Part shown: positions 8,073 through 16,250 of the stretch, one piece after another
Layout: the number at the start of each line of letters is the position of its first letter
Numbering within the stretch: the stretch's first letter is position 1
Virus record (IMG/VR): IMGVR_UViG_3300027733_000028
Span: 143,041 to 207,040 of that record
Reading direction: 5' to 3' (one strand)
Length of the DNA stretch: 64,000 nucleotides
Source of the DNA: a virus
Position numbers and translations under genes: made by a program
Notes under the pieces: model-generated
Told to the model about the DNA's origin: nothing
The model's database searches: none
Seen by the model: the letters and a program-made list of their open reading frames with translations, nothing else

Positions 8073-8443
8073 AATTAGAAGTATTTAAAGAGACGATCAA
8101 CCGATTAAAGGAACAAAACGAATCTATTGATAGAGCTTACAAAGCTGGTATAGATTTGATAAATTTCTTAGATCCAATAGAAAGTGCAGTATCTCATTTG
8201 ATTGGATCTATCTATGGTATTGAAGGTAAAGAAGTTTTTGATTGGTGGTGTTATGAAAAAGAATGGGGAACTAGAAAGGATTTTAATATGACAGATCGTG
8301 AAGGAAATGTAATGTGCGAAACTATAGAAGATCTACATACTTGGTTAGAAGAAAATGCATCAAATGATTATATTCTACCTAGAAGATTAAGTGATGAGGA
8401 GCGAGAAGAGGCAATAAAGATTGCATTCGGATTTGGTGCCTAA
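8069..8443 (+). CDS. Hypothetical protein, 124 aa
   Basis: I chose the ATG that overlaps the preceding stop (ATGA); an ATG two codons earlier is equally possible, and a longer open frame reaching further upstream lies inside the membrane-protein gene. The protein is acidic and helical, with Trp-rich FDWWCYEKEW in the middle and a C-terminal SDEEREEAIKIAFG helix. I do not recognise a family. Confidence 0.75.
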   Translation: MKLEVFKETINRLKEQNESIDRAYKAGIDLINFLDPIESAVSHLIGSIYGIEGKEVFDWWCYEKEWGTRKDFNMTDREGNVMCETIEDLHTWLEENASNDYILPRRLSDEEREEAIKIAFGFGA

Positions 8444-8462
8444 ATTAATAACATTCAACATA

Positions 8463-8470
8463 CATATAAT
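8463..8470 (+). promoter_or_regulatory. Candidate late-type promoter, CATATAAT
   Basis: CATATAATT in a 46-base gap, 27 bases upstream of the next ATG, as in other copies. Confidence 0.35.
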
Positions 8471-8489
8471 TAATAATAAAAACTCTCAC

Positions 8490-8717
8490 ATGAAAAAACC
8501 ATTATCTAAAATTGCTTATTTTCTACTACTATTTTTTGTTGCACATCAATTAGGTAGATTAGGATTTAATTGGATGGAATCCCATAATTCATTTTTAAGT
8601 TGGACTGGAGCTCTATCTATAATTGTTTCTATTACTACATGTCTTATATGTGGTTGGAATATTGGATCAAACTTGGCTGACATCGTAATCCATTGGAGAT
8701 CTAATAGAAAGAAGTAA
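8490..8717 (+). CDS. Small membrane protein, two TM helices
   Basis: Starting at MKKPLSKIAYF gives a 75-residue protein with hydrophobic helices near residues 8-24 and 36-58 and a basic end (HWRSNRKK). An upstream in-frame ATG inside the preceding gene is less likely because it would skip the CATATAAT element and its spacer. No known family. Confidence 0.65.
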   Translation: MKKPLSKIAYFLLLFFVAHQLGRLGFNWMESHNSFLSWTGALSIIVSITTCLICGWNIGSNLADIVIHWRSNRKK

Positions 8718-8720
8718 AAT

Positions 8721-8775
8721 GTTAATAACTTTTAGACTCGAAATTTTTTAATCTCAAGTTTTTGTATTATATTTG
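8721..8775 (+). promoter_or_regulatory. Recurrent bipartite phage promoter
   Basis: GTTAATAACTTT, a T-run with AATCTC in place of ATTCC, and a perfect TATATTTG. Upstream box to -7 box is 47 bases. The central part is the most diverged among the copies, whereas both outer boxes are intact. Confidence 0.85.
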
Positions 8776-8804
8776 TTATATTAAATTCATATAAAATATA
8801 CAAC

Positions 8805-9104
8805 ATGAAAAAATCATTAATTATTGCTTTATTAGCACTTCCTATTTTGAGTTACTCACAAACGGAAATGGGAAACTTTGCACAAGTAAACTCTAAAAAA
8901 GATACGCTATTTCTTTTAGAAAACGATCCATTAACGAAGTTAACTTTCAAAATTTGGAAATCCGATTCTACTTGGAATGGACAAAATCCCACTATCGTTT
9001 TCGTCAAAGCGAAAGAAATGGAAGAAATTAAATTTGCTTATTTTAGAAAATCTAATGAATTCGTAAGAATGAGAAAAACTCCCATCAAAACTAAAAACAA
9101 ATAA
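8805..9104 (+). CDS. Secreted/periplasmic small protein
   Basis: A clear Sec signal peptide (MKKSLIIALLALPILSYSQ) in the usual Bacteroidetes style with Gln after the cleavage site; no lipobox cysteine. The mature ~80 residues are strand-rich with a basic tail. A phage protein exported early could act in the envelope, for example in superinfection exclusion, but there is no direct evidence. Confidence 0.75.
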   Translation: MKKSLIIALLALPILSYSQTEMGNFAQVNSKKDTLFLLENDPLTKLTFKIWKSDSTWNGQNPTIVFVKAKEMEEIKFAYFRKSNEFVRMRKTPIKTKNK

Positions 9105-9112
9105 ACCATACA

Positions 9113-9361
9113 ATGAAAAACTCAGCAATGTTAATAACTGGTCTAGTAACCGTAGTATTTACCATCCTATTCGTATCAGCAATCTTTGCATGGCCAATTC
9201 AATTACTTTGGAATCACTGCTTAGTTGGTGCAGTAAATGGCGTTAACCCTATTGGTTTCTGGCAAGCGCTAGGAATTCTAATCTTATTTACTCTTTTATT
9301 CACACCTAAAACCAGTCAAATAACCAAAGATGAAAAACCAAATACTCCAAAAAATAGCTAA
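9113..9361 (+). CDS. Small membrane protein, two TM helices
   Basis: Hydrophobic helices span about residues 4-27 and 46-65, with Pro/Lys-rich polar ends. The tail overlaps the next gene by 32 bases in another frame. Promoter-proximal small membrane proteins often alter host envelope functions; nothing more specific can be said. Confidence 0.7.
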   Translation: MKNSAMLITGLVTVVFTILFVSAIFAWPIQLLWNHCLVGAVNGVNPIGFWQALGILILFTLLFTPKTSQITKDEKPNTPKNS

Positions 9362-9695
9362 TGTAATTGATACATTACCTAAAGATTTAGATAATTCTGA
9401 AATGATTAAACTTTTAGGTGATGCTCATTGGGAAATAGAAAACCTTTCTAAAGTATCCGATTCCTCTAAGAAAAATCAAAAAGTTATTATGAACTTCTTT
9501 GAAGAATATCAGAATATGGCTATTGATGCTGAATATATCTTGATGGATTATGTAGAAACTTCATGGTGGCATTTTTCTAAAAGACGTTCGCAAATGGCAA
9601 AGTATATTTGGTTAAGTAATAAACGAGTTTCTCTCTTTCAAGAATTGCTAATGAAAATCAAACCTGCAAGATTAGATGAAATGCTTAATAACTAA
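9330..9695 (+). CDS. Hypothetical helical protein, 121 aa
   Basis: Mostly alpha-helical with an aromatic patch (SWWHFSKRRSQM) followed by a basic stretch. It overlaps genes on both sides (32 and 20 bases), a strong sign of translational coupling. No family recognised. Confidence 0.7.
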   Translation: MKNQILQKIANVIDTLPKDLDNSEMIKLLGDAHWEIENLSKVSDSSKKNQKVIMNFFEEYQNMAIDAEYILMDYVETSWWHFSKRRSQMAKYIWLSNKRVSLFQELLMKIKPARLDEMLNN

Positions 9696-10107
9696 GGAAG
9701 ATTTTCTAATTGCAGCAGAATTCGCAAATTCGGCTTATCAATACCATACTTCACACGGAAGAACGGATAAACAATTAATACATGATATTGTTATTGGTAA
9801 GCTCGGTGAAATTGCATACAAGAAAATTCTCGGCGATGCTATCAATGATACAGACTTAACGGTACATGAAGATCCCGATCCAGGTTGGGATTTTGAATTG
9901 AAGAACGGTGATCGTATACAAGTAAAAACCGTTCAATCAAATTATCCATGGGTTTCCTTTGGTAATTTCTATTGGGATCGGTTAGCAATTATTCAAATTG
10001 AAGGAAATGAATGTACTCTTATTCGAGATATGCATATAACAGAAGTTAAACCGATAGCAGAAAAATCTAAATTTAAAGGATGGTACATTCCATCATATAA
10101 AATATAA
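9676..10107 (+). CDS. PD-(D/E)XK nuclease-like protein
   Basis: The motif series fits a restriction-endonuclease-like fold: E45 in GKLGEIAYKKIL, D72 in PGWDFEL, and Q82-V-K84 in DRIQVKT, with the strand-turn-strand spacing of the catalytic core. About 143 residues is a bare core, as in small phage nucleases. It may cut host DNA or act in recombination. The QxK form instead of ExK occurs in several families of this fold. Confidence 0.65.
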   Translation: MKCLITKEDFLIAAEFANSAYQYHTSHGRTDKQLIHDIVIGKLGEIAYKKILGDAINDTDLTVHEDPDPGWDFELKNGDRIQVKTVQSNYPWVSFGNFYWDRLAIIQIEGNECTLIRDMHITEVKPIAEKSKFKGWYIPSYKI

Positions 10108-10108
10108 T

Positions 10109-10360
10109 ATGAAAAAGAAATCTGAATTTTGCACATACGATTCATCAATGATTCGTACATCTCGTTATAACTTTGAAACTAAGGATTTAGAAGTAGAATT
10201 TAATGGAGGTACCACTTACAAATTCGAAAATGTAGATACCGTAGATTATCTAGCATTTGCAAATAGTGAGGAATCTATCGGAAAATCATTCAATCAGCAC
10301 ATTCGTAAATACGAAGGTAAAAAAACCTCAATAGAAAATCACTCACCAACACATGACTAA
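10109..10360 (+). CDS. KTSC-domain protein
   Basis: The KTSC pattern fits along the length: SSMIRTSRY at the start, L-x-V-x-F-NGGTTYKFENV in the middle, and an SEESIGKSFNQHIRK end. KTSC domains are named after the C-terminal domain of some lysyl-tRNA synthetases and are common as small phage proteins of unknown role. A second KTSC domain ends the protein at 31040-31648. Confidence 0.7.
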   Translation: MKKKSEFCTYDSSMIRTSRYNFETKDLEVEFNGGTTYKFENVDTVDYLAFANSEESIGKSFNQHIRKYEGKKTSIENHSPTHD

Positions 10361-10595
10361 AAAACGTAAAACCGTTAAAATGAAAAAGGTCGATATGGAA
10401 AATCGACTCAAATGGTACTTCCATAAAAGATGGAACACTATGTACAAAAAATTCTACATTATTCCTTCTTTGTCTTGGACTTGGAGTGCTAGTGGAGATT
10501 TTATCGAACAAGGAGTATATGCTCCCATGTTTATTCTAAAATTAGAATGGTTGCATTTTGAAGTAGGTGTTTACAATTATCACGAAATGTACTAA
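10353..10595 (+). CDS. Hypothetical aromatic-rich protein, 80 aa
   Basis: It has a highly basic start (MTKKRKTVKMKK) and then a Trp/Tyr-rich, strand-like body. It overlaps the KTSC gene by eight bases. No recognised family. Confidence 0.65.
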   Translation: MTKKRKTVKMKKVDMENRLKWYFHKRWNTMYKKFYIIPSLSWTWSASGDFIEQGVYAPMFILKLEWLHFEVGVYNYHEMY

Positions 10596-10598
10596 TCT

Positions 10599-10955
10599 AT
10601 GAAAAGACTAATAAAAGCTTGGTTGCAGAAAAAATTAAAATCTTGGGTCTTTGATAATAAGAGTCCTTATTATAAAGAGCATAGGGTTATACAAACTCCA
10701 ACCGAAACTTTAAAACTTAGATCTACTGCTAGATGGTCGATTCAGGATTTACAAGAGATGCATACAGTACAAGGCTTAAGCGAAGCTCGTATAATAGAGA
10801 TGATTAAAATGGATTTGATACAAGATCTATTTAATCATGTTAAAGATTCTGGTGCTATTGAGATTGTTCAATATGACGAGCCTCCTGGAATTTCAATGAA
10901 TGGTCAAGGAATTCATTTTGACGCTAAATTAACAGTGGTAAAATCTAAACAATAA
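10599..10955 (+). CDS. Hypothetical protein, 118 aa
   Basis: Basic N-terminus (KRLIKAWLQKKLKSW), then a helical middle and a strand-rich C-terminal part. The stop overlaps the next start by one base. It has no motif I recognise. Confidence 0.7.
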   Translation: MKRLIKAWLQKKLKSWVFDNKSPYYKEHRVIQTPTETLKLRSTARWSIQDLQEMHTVQGLSEARIIEMIKMDLIQDLFNHVKDSGAIEIVQYDEPPGISMNGQGIHFDAKLTVVKSKQ

Positions 10956-11161
10956 TGGCAAACGTAATAATAAACATAACCTTAAATGATAAACAACAAA
11001 AGAGTTTAGATATTTGGGGTAAGCATTTAACGGCTATATTTAGATCACGAGGCGATCTAACTTGGACAGTATCATCATGTGGAATTGGAGATACCATCAC
11101 GGTAACCAGTTCGCATGCACCTAAACATCCTTTAGATTTAACAGATGTTGACTCATGGTAG
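10955..11161 (+). CDS. Hypothetical protein, 68 aa
   Basis: A small soluble protein whose start is fused to the preceding stop (TAATG). It has Ser/Thr-rich strands (WTVSSCGIGDTITVTSS). No family or motif. Confidence 0.65.
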   Translation: MANVIINITLNDKQQKSLDIWGKHLTAIFRSRGDLTWTVSSCGIGDTITVTSSHAPKHPLDLTDVDSW

Positions 11162-11171
11162 AATTTAAGAT

Positions 11172-11423
11172 ATGATAAAGCCTAATCTAAATTTTTACAA
11201 CGAATATTATGCATTAATAGATGTTAAAGATCGTGAGAAACTTATATCATTAACAAATAAAATGTCGGAATCAAAACCGGGTTTGCTACAAGAATCTAAA
11301 TTTGAGCTAAAGGATAGATTGAATGGCGATATAGAAGTTTGGATATCTAATACAGCAGCATTTGATTATGCAACAAAGAGAATAATTTTCAACTTCATTA
11401 ATGCTCTTAACAAGTTTTATTAA
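11172..11423 (+). CDS. Hypothetical protein, 83 aa
   Basis: Asn/Lys-rich, mixed helix and strand, no cysteines or membrane segments. Operon position between closely packed genes supports it. I do not recognise it. Confidence 0.65.
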   Translation: MIKPNLNFYNEYYALIDVKDREKLISLTNKMSESKPGLLQESKFELKDRLNGDIEVWISNTAAFDYATKRIIFNFINALNKFY

Positions 11424-11451
11424 TGATAATATCAAATCAGAAAAAGAAAAT

Positions 11452-12429
11452 ATGCAAAACAAACCAATTAAAATAATCGATGATGTTGAAGGACAGATTA
11501 GATTTATAGTAGAAAATCCAGTAGATAAAACCTATACCATGTACGCTAGAGACGTAGCTACTGGTTTATTAAGAGGAAAAACCAAAATCGATTGTAGAAT
11601 AAAATCACCTGAAGGACATTGGGTATGGTGGAATCCGCATCCTGGAACAGGACAAAGTAAAAGAAAAAACCTAGGTGACATTATTGTAGAAATCAAAGAT
11701 GGTGATAAAATGATTCAAACCGAATATCTTTATCGTCATGGACCAGGAAAAAAATTAATCGTAAAAGACCGAGAGGTTAGATATCCCGGAAACCTTACTG
11801 ACATATATCCTACGGTTTGGGAAATATTCATGGTAGATGATTATTACTCTGAATTTTTAAACATTGACAAAGGTGGAATTGTTGTTGATATTGGATTTAA
11901 TTACGGAATCTTCTCGCTATACGCAATAGACAATTTTGATCCCAAGAAAATATATGCGGTTGAACCAATGCCTTCTTGTGTAAAGATTGGAAAAAGAATT
12001 ATGAACGAACAATCTGTTTTAGTTGATATTACCGAAGCCGCAATAACGCTTGAAAATGGTACGGTTTTCATGGACAATTATGAAAATCAAACTAATTGTG
12101 CAACGGTAGTAGGTTCTAATATACGAACTGCAAAATTCTTAGAATCCGGACAAATACCAGTAAAAGGAATAAACATCAACGATTATCTAGCAACGATATC
12201 CGAAGATGAAATTGAATTAATGAAGATTGATTGTGAAGGTGGTGAAGAATTCATATTTGATACTATCTCACGCCAAAACCTAAGACGAGTAAAGAATTAC
12301 ATTATCGAATATCATAGTGAAGATATTTCCCAAAAGATTATTAATGTACTTAATTCGGTAGGATATTCAGTTTATCAAAGACCTTCTTGGAATAATCATA
12401 TAGGTACAATTGAAGCATATAAATTATAA
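11452..12429 (+). CDS. FkbM-family methyltransferase
   Basis: The C-terminal ~200 residues have FkbM landmarks: VVDIGFNYGIFSLYA (SAM-binding glycine loop with N for G), YAVEPMPSC, and MKIDCEGGEEFIF. FkbM enzymes O-methylate sugars or lipids. About 110 N-terminal residues form an extra strand-rich region. I chose the ATG in the AAAAGAAAATATG context; a longer frame beginning at 11401 would overlap the previous gene. A second FkbM protein is at 50212. Confidence 0.8.
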   Translation: MQNKPIKIIDDVEGQIRFIVENPVDKTYTMYARDVATGLLRGKTKIDCRIKSPEGHWVWWNPHPGTGQSKRKNLGDIIVEIKDGDKMIQTEYLYRHGPGKKLIVKDREVRYPGNLTDIYPTVWEIFMVDDYYSEFLNIDKGGIVVDIGFNYGIFSLYAIDNFDPKKIYAVEPMPSCVKIGKRIMNEQSVLVDITEAAITLENGTVFMDNYENQTNCATVVGSNIRTAKFLESGQIPVKGININDYLATISEDEIELMKIDCEGGEEFIFDTISRQNLRRVKNYIIEYHSEDISQKIINVLNSVGYSVYQRPSWNNHIGTIEAYKL

Positions 12430-12441
12430 TAACATGAAAAC

Positions 12442-12699
12442 ATGAAAACCCAACTACCTAAAATTGAACTTCTTAATTTTGAAGGACCGGTATTACAAGC
12501 CGTAAAACATAAAAACCTATACATCATTGTAGATGAATGGAAAGAAATTATTTCGGTTCTTCTAGAAGAAGAATTTCTTGAATTTTTCGATGGCGCATTT
12601 TCCGTAATAGATTCTGATGGAAGAAATTGGAATATGAGCGAACATCATCGAGATGCCAAACAAACAGCAGAAAAAATACATAAATTTGTAAACTTATAA
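12442..12699 (+). CDS. Hypothetical protein, 85 aa
   Basis: Acidic, mixed alpha/beta, with a run of glutamates in LLEEEFLEFFDG. Its stop is one base before the next start. No family recognised. Confidence 0.65.
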   Translation: MKTQLPKIELLNFEGPVLQAVKHKNLYIIVDEWKEIISVLLEEEFLEFFDGAFSVIDSDGRNWNMSEHHRDAKQTAEKIHKFVNL

Positions 12700-12700
12700 T

Positions 12701-12910
12701 ATGCAAGACTTAATAGAATCTTTTGAATCGGTTAAGTATCGAATCAAAGCCGAAGGTATGGATTATTGCTTTAAGCATTACTCTAACTTCGAAGAAATTG
12801 AAGATAAAGAATTTCATAAACTAAGAAAGGCTTATATAAAAGCATCAGAGAACATTGAAGAGTATGTGAATTGTAAAATACAAGAACTCCAAAACGAAGA
12901 TGGCGAATAA
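12701..12910 (+). CDS. Hypothetical acidic helical protein, 69 aa
   Basis: A Glu-rich protein, almost entirely predicted helix, overlapping the thymidylate synthase gene by 11 bases. No motif seen. Confidence 0.65.
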   Translation: MQDLIESFESVKYRIKAEGMDYCFKHYSNFEEIEDKEFHKLRKAYIKASENIEEYVNCKIQELQNEDGE

Positions 12911-14075
12911 CTCAATAATCAATTGGGAATTATATCAAAAGACTCTAAAACCTTCACATATACATATTGCAGAATTAGATTTTAAAATGAAAAACAAATT
13001 AGATATACAATATCAAGAACTTTTACAAACCATATTAGAACACGGGATTGATAAAGCAGATCGAACCGGAACAGGAACTCGTTCAATATTCGGTTATACT
13101 ATTCGTCACAACATGTCAGATGGATTCCCTCTTCTCACAACCAAAAAGATGGCATGGAAATCTATCGTTACCGAGTTATTATGGTTCTTAAAAGGTGATA
13201 CTAATATCAAGTACTTAGTTGATAATGATTGTCATATTTGGGATGGTGATGCTTATAAGAATTATGACAAACTTTGTATTGACACAAAGTGGATGGAACC
13301 GGTTAAAAAGGAACTAAATGGCGAAGTTTATGATATGGGAAGAAAATACGATCAAGAAGGGTTCATCAATCGTATCAAAACAGATGATGAATTTGCTAAA
13401 CAATGGGGAGATCTAGGTCCAATCTATGGTAAACAATGGAGAAATTGGGTTAGAAAAACTACACGAGACGAAAAGATTGTTGAACCTGGAGTATATGAAA
13501 CGAGTATAGATCAAATCACAAACCTAATCAATGACATTAAAACAAATCCTGATTCACGAAGATTAATGGTCACTGCATGGAATCCTGCCGAATTAGATCA
13601 AATGGTTCTTCCACCTTGTCATTATGGGTTTCAAATGTATACAAGAGAATTAGATCAAACGGAAAGAGTTATTCTAATGGATAAAAAATTAGGCGTTACG
13701 GAAAACCTTCCTGCATATTATACCGAAGATGAAATGATAAAACATAACATCCCAAAACGAGCAATCTCTCTTATGTGGAATCAACGAAGTGTAGATACCC
13801 TTTTAGGTTTACCATTCAATATTGCAAGTTATGGTTTACTATTAATGATGATTGCCGATGAAGTTAATATGGTTCCTGATCAGCTAATAGGTAATCTTGG
13901 AGATACTCACATATACAACAATCACGTCGATCAAGTAAAAGAACAAATCACTAGAACTCCATTTGAACTACCAACCGTTCATGTTAGAGATGGTATTTTT
14001 TGTAGTTCTCATAATGATGTTATACTTCAAAATTACAATTCACATCCGGCAATCAAAGCACCTTTAAGTAATTAA
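12900..14075 (+). CDS. thyA: Thymidylate synthase (ThyA), enlarged
   Basis: It has the ThyA signatures: DRTGTGTRSIFG (folate/phosphate loop), ELLWFLKGDTNIKYL, the catalytic Cys in LPPCHYGFQ, QRSVDTLLGLPFNIASY and GDTHIYNNH. The conserved Asn of PFNIASY favours dUMP over dCMP, so it should make dTMP from dUMP and methylene-THF; a hydroxymethylating variant is not excluded. At 391 residues it is much longer than the usual ~264: there is a 29-residue N-terminal extension (an ATG at 12987 would remove it) and insertions after WDGDAYK and before the QRS motif. DHFR at 59.7 kb completes the cycle. Confidence 0.92.
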   Translation: MANNSIINWELYQKTLKPSHIHIAELDFKMKNKLDIQYQELLQTILEHGIDKADRTGTGTRSIFGYTIRHNMSDGFPLLTTKKMAWKSIVTELLWFLKGDTNIKYLVDNDCHIWDGDAYKNYDKLCIDTKWMEPVKKELNGEVYDMGRKYDQEGFINRIKTDDEFAKQWGDLGPIYGKQWRNWVRKTTRDEKIVEPGVYETSIDQITNLINDIKTNPDSRRLMVTAWNPAELDQMVLPPCHYGFQMYTRELDQTERVILMDKKLGVTENLPAYYTEDEMIKHNIPKRAISLMWNQRSVDTLLGLPFNIASYGLLLMMIADEVNMVPDQLIGNLGDTHIYNNHVDQVKEQITRTPFELPTVHVRDGIFCSSHNDVILQNYNSHPAIKAPLSN

Positions 14076-14079
14076 CCCA

Positions 14080-14295
14080 ATGCAAATAATTCGTAGTATA
14101 TTTCCATTTAAAATCGATCAACGAGTAGTAGATAGATTTATAGAAACCGGTGAAGTAGATGAACTTTACTTAAGAGTAATTTGCTTTAAGATTATAAAAA
14201 ATAAAGAACTGAACGAATTTGAAGATGTAATATTTCGAGGAAAAACCAAAGAAATAAACGAACTTATAATAGACATATCAAATTCAATTGACTAA
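14080..14295 (+). CDS. Hypothetical protein, 71 aa
   Basis: Charged, Ile-rich helical protein directly behind thyA and five bases before the next gene. No motif recognised. Confidence 0.65.
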   Translation: MQIIRSIFPFKIDQRVVDRFIETGEVDELYLRVICFKIIKNKELNEFEDVIFRGKTKEINELIIDISNSID

Positions 14296-14300
14296 TTAAT

Positions 14301-14936
14301 ATGGGATTTGTAACAAGAACACTCAGAAAAACAATGTTGGCTACCACAAATTACGTGGATCCAAAAGAATCAATTCTTTTAGAATTAGGAACTCAAAACG
14401 CATTCAATGATTTGACTGAACCTGAGAAAATAGACAAATATCCTATACGAAATATACTACATCGATATTTCAAAGCCTATCATACACTAGATCTTCAAAA
14501 AGAAGATGGCGTAACAATCGTCGATTTATCCATATATCAACCTGGTTTATTTACAGCAAACATCATTACTAATATAGGAACAACAGAACATGTTGAATAT
14601 GAACAAGGCCAATTGAATTGTTGGAAGAATATACATAGTTGGTTAAAGATCGGTGGAATTATGATACATGAACTTCCTGAACTTGGCAGTTGGCCTGGTC
14701 ATGGTAGATATTATGCAACTCGAGAATTCTTTCAAAGTTTAGAAGATTATGGATATCAAATTCTAGAATTAGACGATCATAAATTTAACATAGGAAATTC
14801 TTTATGGTGTGTAATCCGAAAGGTAGAAGATGTTCCTTTTATGGATTACGATACATTCTTCTCTACTATGGCATTCGATCAAAGTGTTCCTCCTGCTGGG
14901 GTAATATCAAGCAATAACCCAAAAAACCTAATATAA
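14301..14936 (+). CDS. SAM-dependent methyltransferase-like protein
   Basis: A Rossmann-like order is visible: SILLELGTQNAF (possible motif I), TLDLQKEDGVTIVDLS, then TNIGTTEHVE followed by WLKIGGIMIHELPE, the usual strand with a carboxylate or TxEH step, and a helix-strand end. Such class I-like proteins often methylate small molecules or sugars. The glycine loop is degenerate, so activity is uncertain. Confidence 0.55.
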   Translation: MGFVTRTLRKTMLATTNYVDPKESILLELGTQNAFNDLTEPEKIDKYPIRNILHRYFKAYHTLDLQKEDGVTIVDLSIYQPGLFTANIITNIGTTEHVEYEQGQLNCWKNIHSWLKIGGIMIHELPELGSWPGHGRYYATREFFQSLEDYGYQILELDDHKFNIGNSLWCVIRKVEDVPFMDYDTFFSTMAFDQSVPPAGVISSNNPKNLI

Positions 14937-15080
14937 ATGATACGACGTTTAACCGCATTTATCGTGCTACTATTTTCTTTATTTACCTTTTTTCCTGCGA
15001 TTTTTTTGCTTATTGATGCAATGATTAATGGAGATAATTGCGTTGCTAGAAGATTGTTCCTAATAATAGCCGAAGATTGA
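14937..15080 (+). CDS. Small membrane peptide, 47 aa
   Basis: A short frame starting one base after the previous stop: basic start (MIRRL), then about 24 hydrophobic residues (IVLLFSLFTFFPAIFLLI), and a polar tail. Its position just upstream of the endolysin makes a holin-like role conceivable, but one TM helix alone is weak evidence. Confidence 0.55.
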   Translation: MIRRLTAFIVLLFSLFTFFPAIFLLIDAMINGDNCVARRLFLIIAED

Positions 15081-15109
15081 TATAATCATCAAGAAGACAA
15101 AGTACGAAG

Positions 15110-15116
15110 ATAAATA
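15110..15116 (+). promoter_or_regulatory. Candidate late promoter, ATAAATA
   Basis: GATAAATA lies 22 bases upstream of the endolysin ATG and resembles the T4 late promoter box TATAAATA; the lysis context fits late expression. Confidence 0.35.
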
Positions 15117-15131
15117 ACATAAACGAATATT

Positions 15132-15956
15132 ATGTTATTGAAAAATGGATCTACTGGAGAAGACGTAAAAAAGCTTCAGACTAAATTAGGCTTAAATGCC
15201 GATGGTTCTTTTGGACCTGGAACAGAAGCTAAAGTTAAAGAATGGCAAAGTGCTAATGGTTTAACTGCCGATGGTATTGTTGGCGATGCTTCATGGGCTA
15301 AAATGTTTGGTACTACTCCGATTGCTTCTGCACCAATTGTTATACCGGCTTCTTCTTTTAAATTAGCCGCTCTTAAAGGACATGTTCCTGATGCAGTTAT
15401 TGCACAAATCCCTGATACGGCTGTAAAATTTAATATCACAACTCCTCTTCGTTTAGCTCATTTCTTAGCTCAATGCGGACATGAATCAGGTGGATTTAAA
15501 GCAGTTAATGAAAATCTAAATTATGGAGCAAAAGGTCTTCGAGGTACATTTGGTAAATACTTTCCAACCGATGCACTTGCTTCACAATATGAAAAAAAGC
15601 CAGAAAAAATAGCTAATCGAGTTTATTCATCTCGTATGGGTAATGGTGATGAGGCTTCTGGTGAAGGTTGGAAATATAAAGGTCGTGGATTTATTCAATT
15701 GACTGGAAAATCTAATTATGCAGCATTCGATAAAACCGTGGATGAAGATATTATTGCTACTCCGGATTTAGTTGCTACTAAATACCCTTTAATGTCTGCA
15801 GCATTCTTCTTCAATAATAACTCTCTTTGGACTATATGTGATAAAGGTGCTGATGTTGCAACGGTAACTGCAGTTACTAAACGAGTGAATGGTGGTACAA
15901 TCGGTCTTGAAGATCGCATCAAACATTTCAACGAATACTATAACCTACTTAAATAA
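15132..15956 (+). CDS. Endolysin: peptidoglycan-binding domain plus GH19 lysozyme
   Basis: Residues 1-60 are a PG_binding_1 repeat (GSTGEDVKKLQ, DGSFGPGTE, ADGIVGDASW). Residues 80-274 are a chitinase-like GH19 domain: RLAHFLAQCGHESGGF with general acid Glu118, then SGEGWKYKGRGFIQLTGKSNY, the conserved substrate-binding block. It cuts glycan strands of the cell wall at the end of infection. It has no signal peptide, so it needs a holin for release. Small membrane proteins lie on both sides. Confidence 0.92.
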   Translation: MLLKNGSTGEDVKKLQTKLGLNADGSFGPGTEAKVKEWQSANGLTADGIVGDASWAKMFGTTPIASAPIVIPASSFKLAALKGHVPDAVIAQIPDTAVKFNITTPLRLAHFLAQCGHESGGFKAVNENLNYGAKGLRGTFGKYFPTDALASQYEKKPEKIANRVYSSRMGNGDEASGEGWKYKGRGFIQLTGKSNYAAFDKTVDEDIIATPDLVATKYPLMSAAFFFNNNSLWTICDKGADVATVTAVTKRVNGGTIGLEDRIKHFNEYYNLLK

Positions 15957-15958
15957 TT

Positions 15959-16243
15959 ATGGCAGACGAAAAAAATTCTACTTCAGGATTTACTGATACC
16001 TTCTTTTCTAAATTAAAAGAGCAATCATTTACTATCATACTTATGATAGCCGTCATTTGGTATCAAGGTAAATTGATGGAAGAGAGAGTTGCGTATTGGC
16101 AAAAATTATATGAAGAGCAAAAAGCTTATACTGAGCAAAGTGTAAAAGAAGATAAACAAATTATGTTAGATCGAATTCGGTATCTTCAAGAACAACGAGA
16201 TAAGTATGTTGAAGATGCAATAAACGAATTAAAAACAAAATAA
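15959..16243 (+). CDS. Membrane-anchored coiled-coil protein, spanin-like candidate
   Basis: One TM helix at about residues 24-41 (SFTIILMIAVIWYQG) followed by ~50 residues of charged coiled coil. It starts two bases after the endolysin stop. N-terminal anchor plus periplasmic coiled coil beside an endolysin is the layout of an inner-membrane spanin, but no partner lipoprotein gene is seen here. Confidence 0.6.
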   Translation: MADEKNSTSGFTDTFFSKLKEQSFTIILMIAVIWYQGKLMEERVAYWQKLYEEQKAYTEQSVKEDKQIMLDRIRYLQEQRDKYVEDAINELKTK

Positions 16244-16250
16244 TACTAAT

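Noticed and set aside
9128-9140. GTTAATAACTGG inside the gene at 9113, resembling the promoter's upstream box
   Set aside because: It lacks the CTTT end, the T-run and a -7 box at the right distance, and lies within coding sequence.
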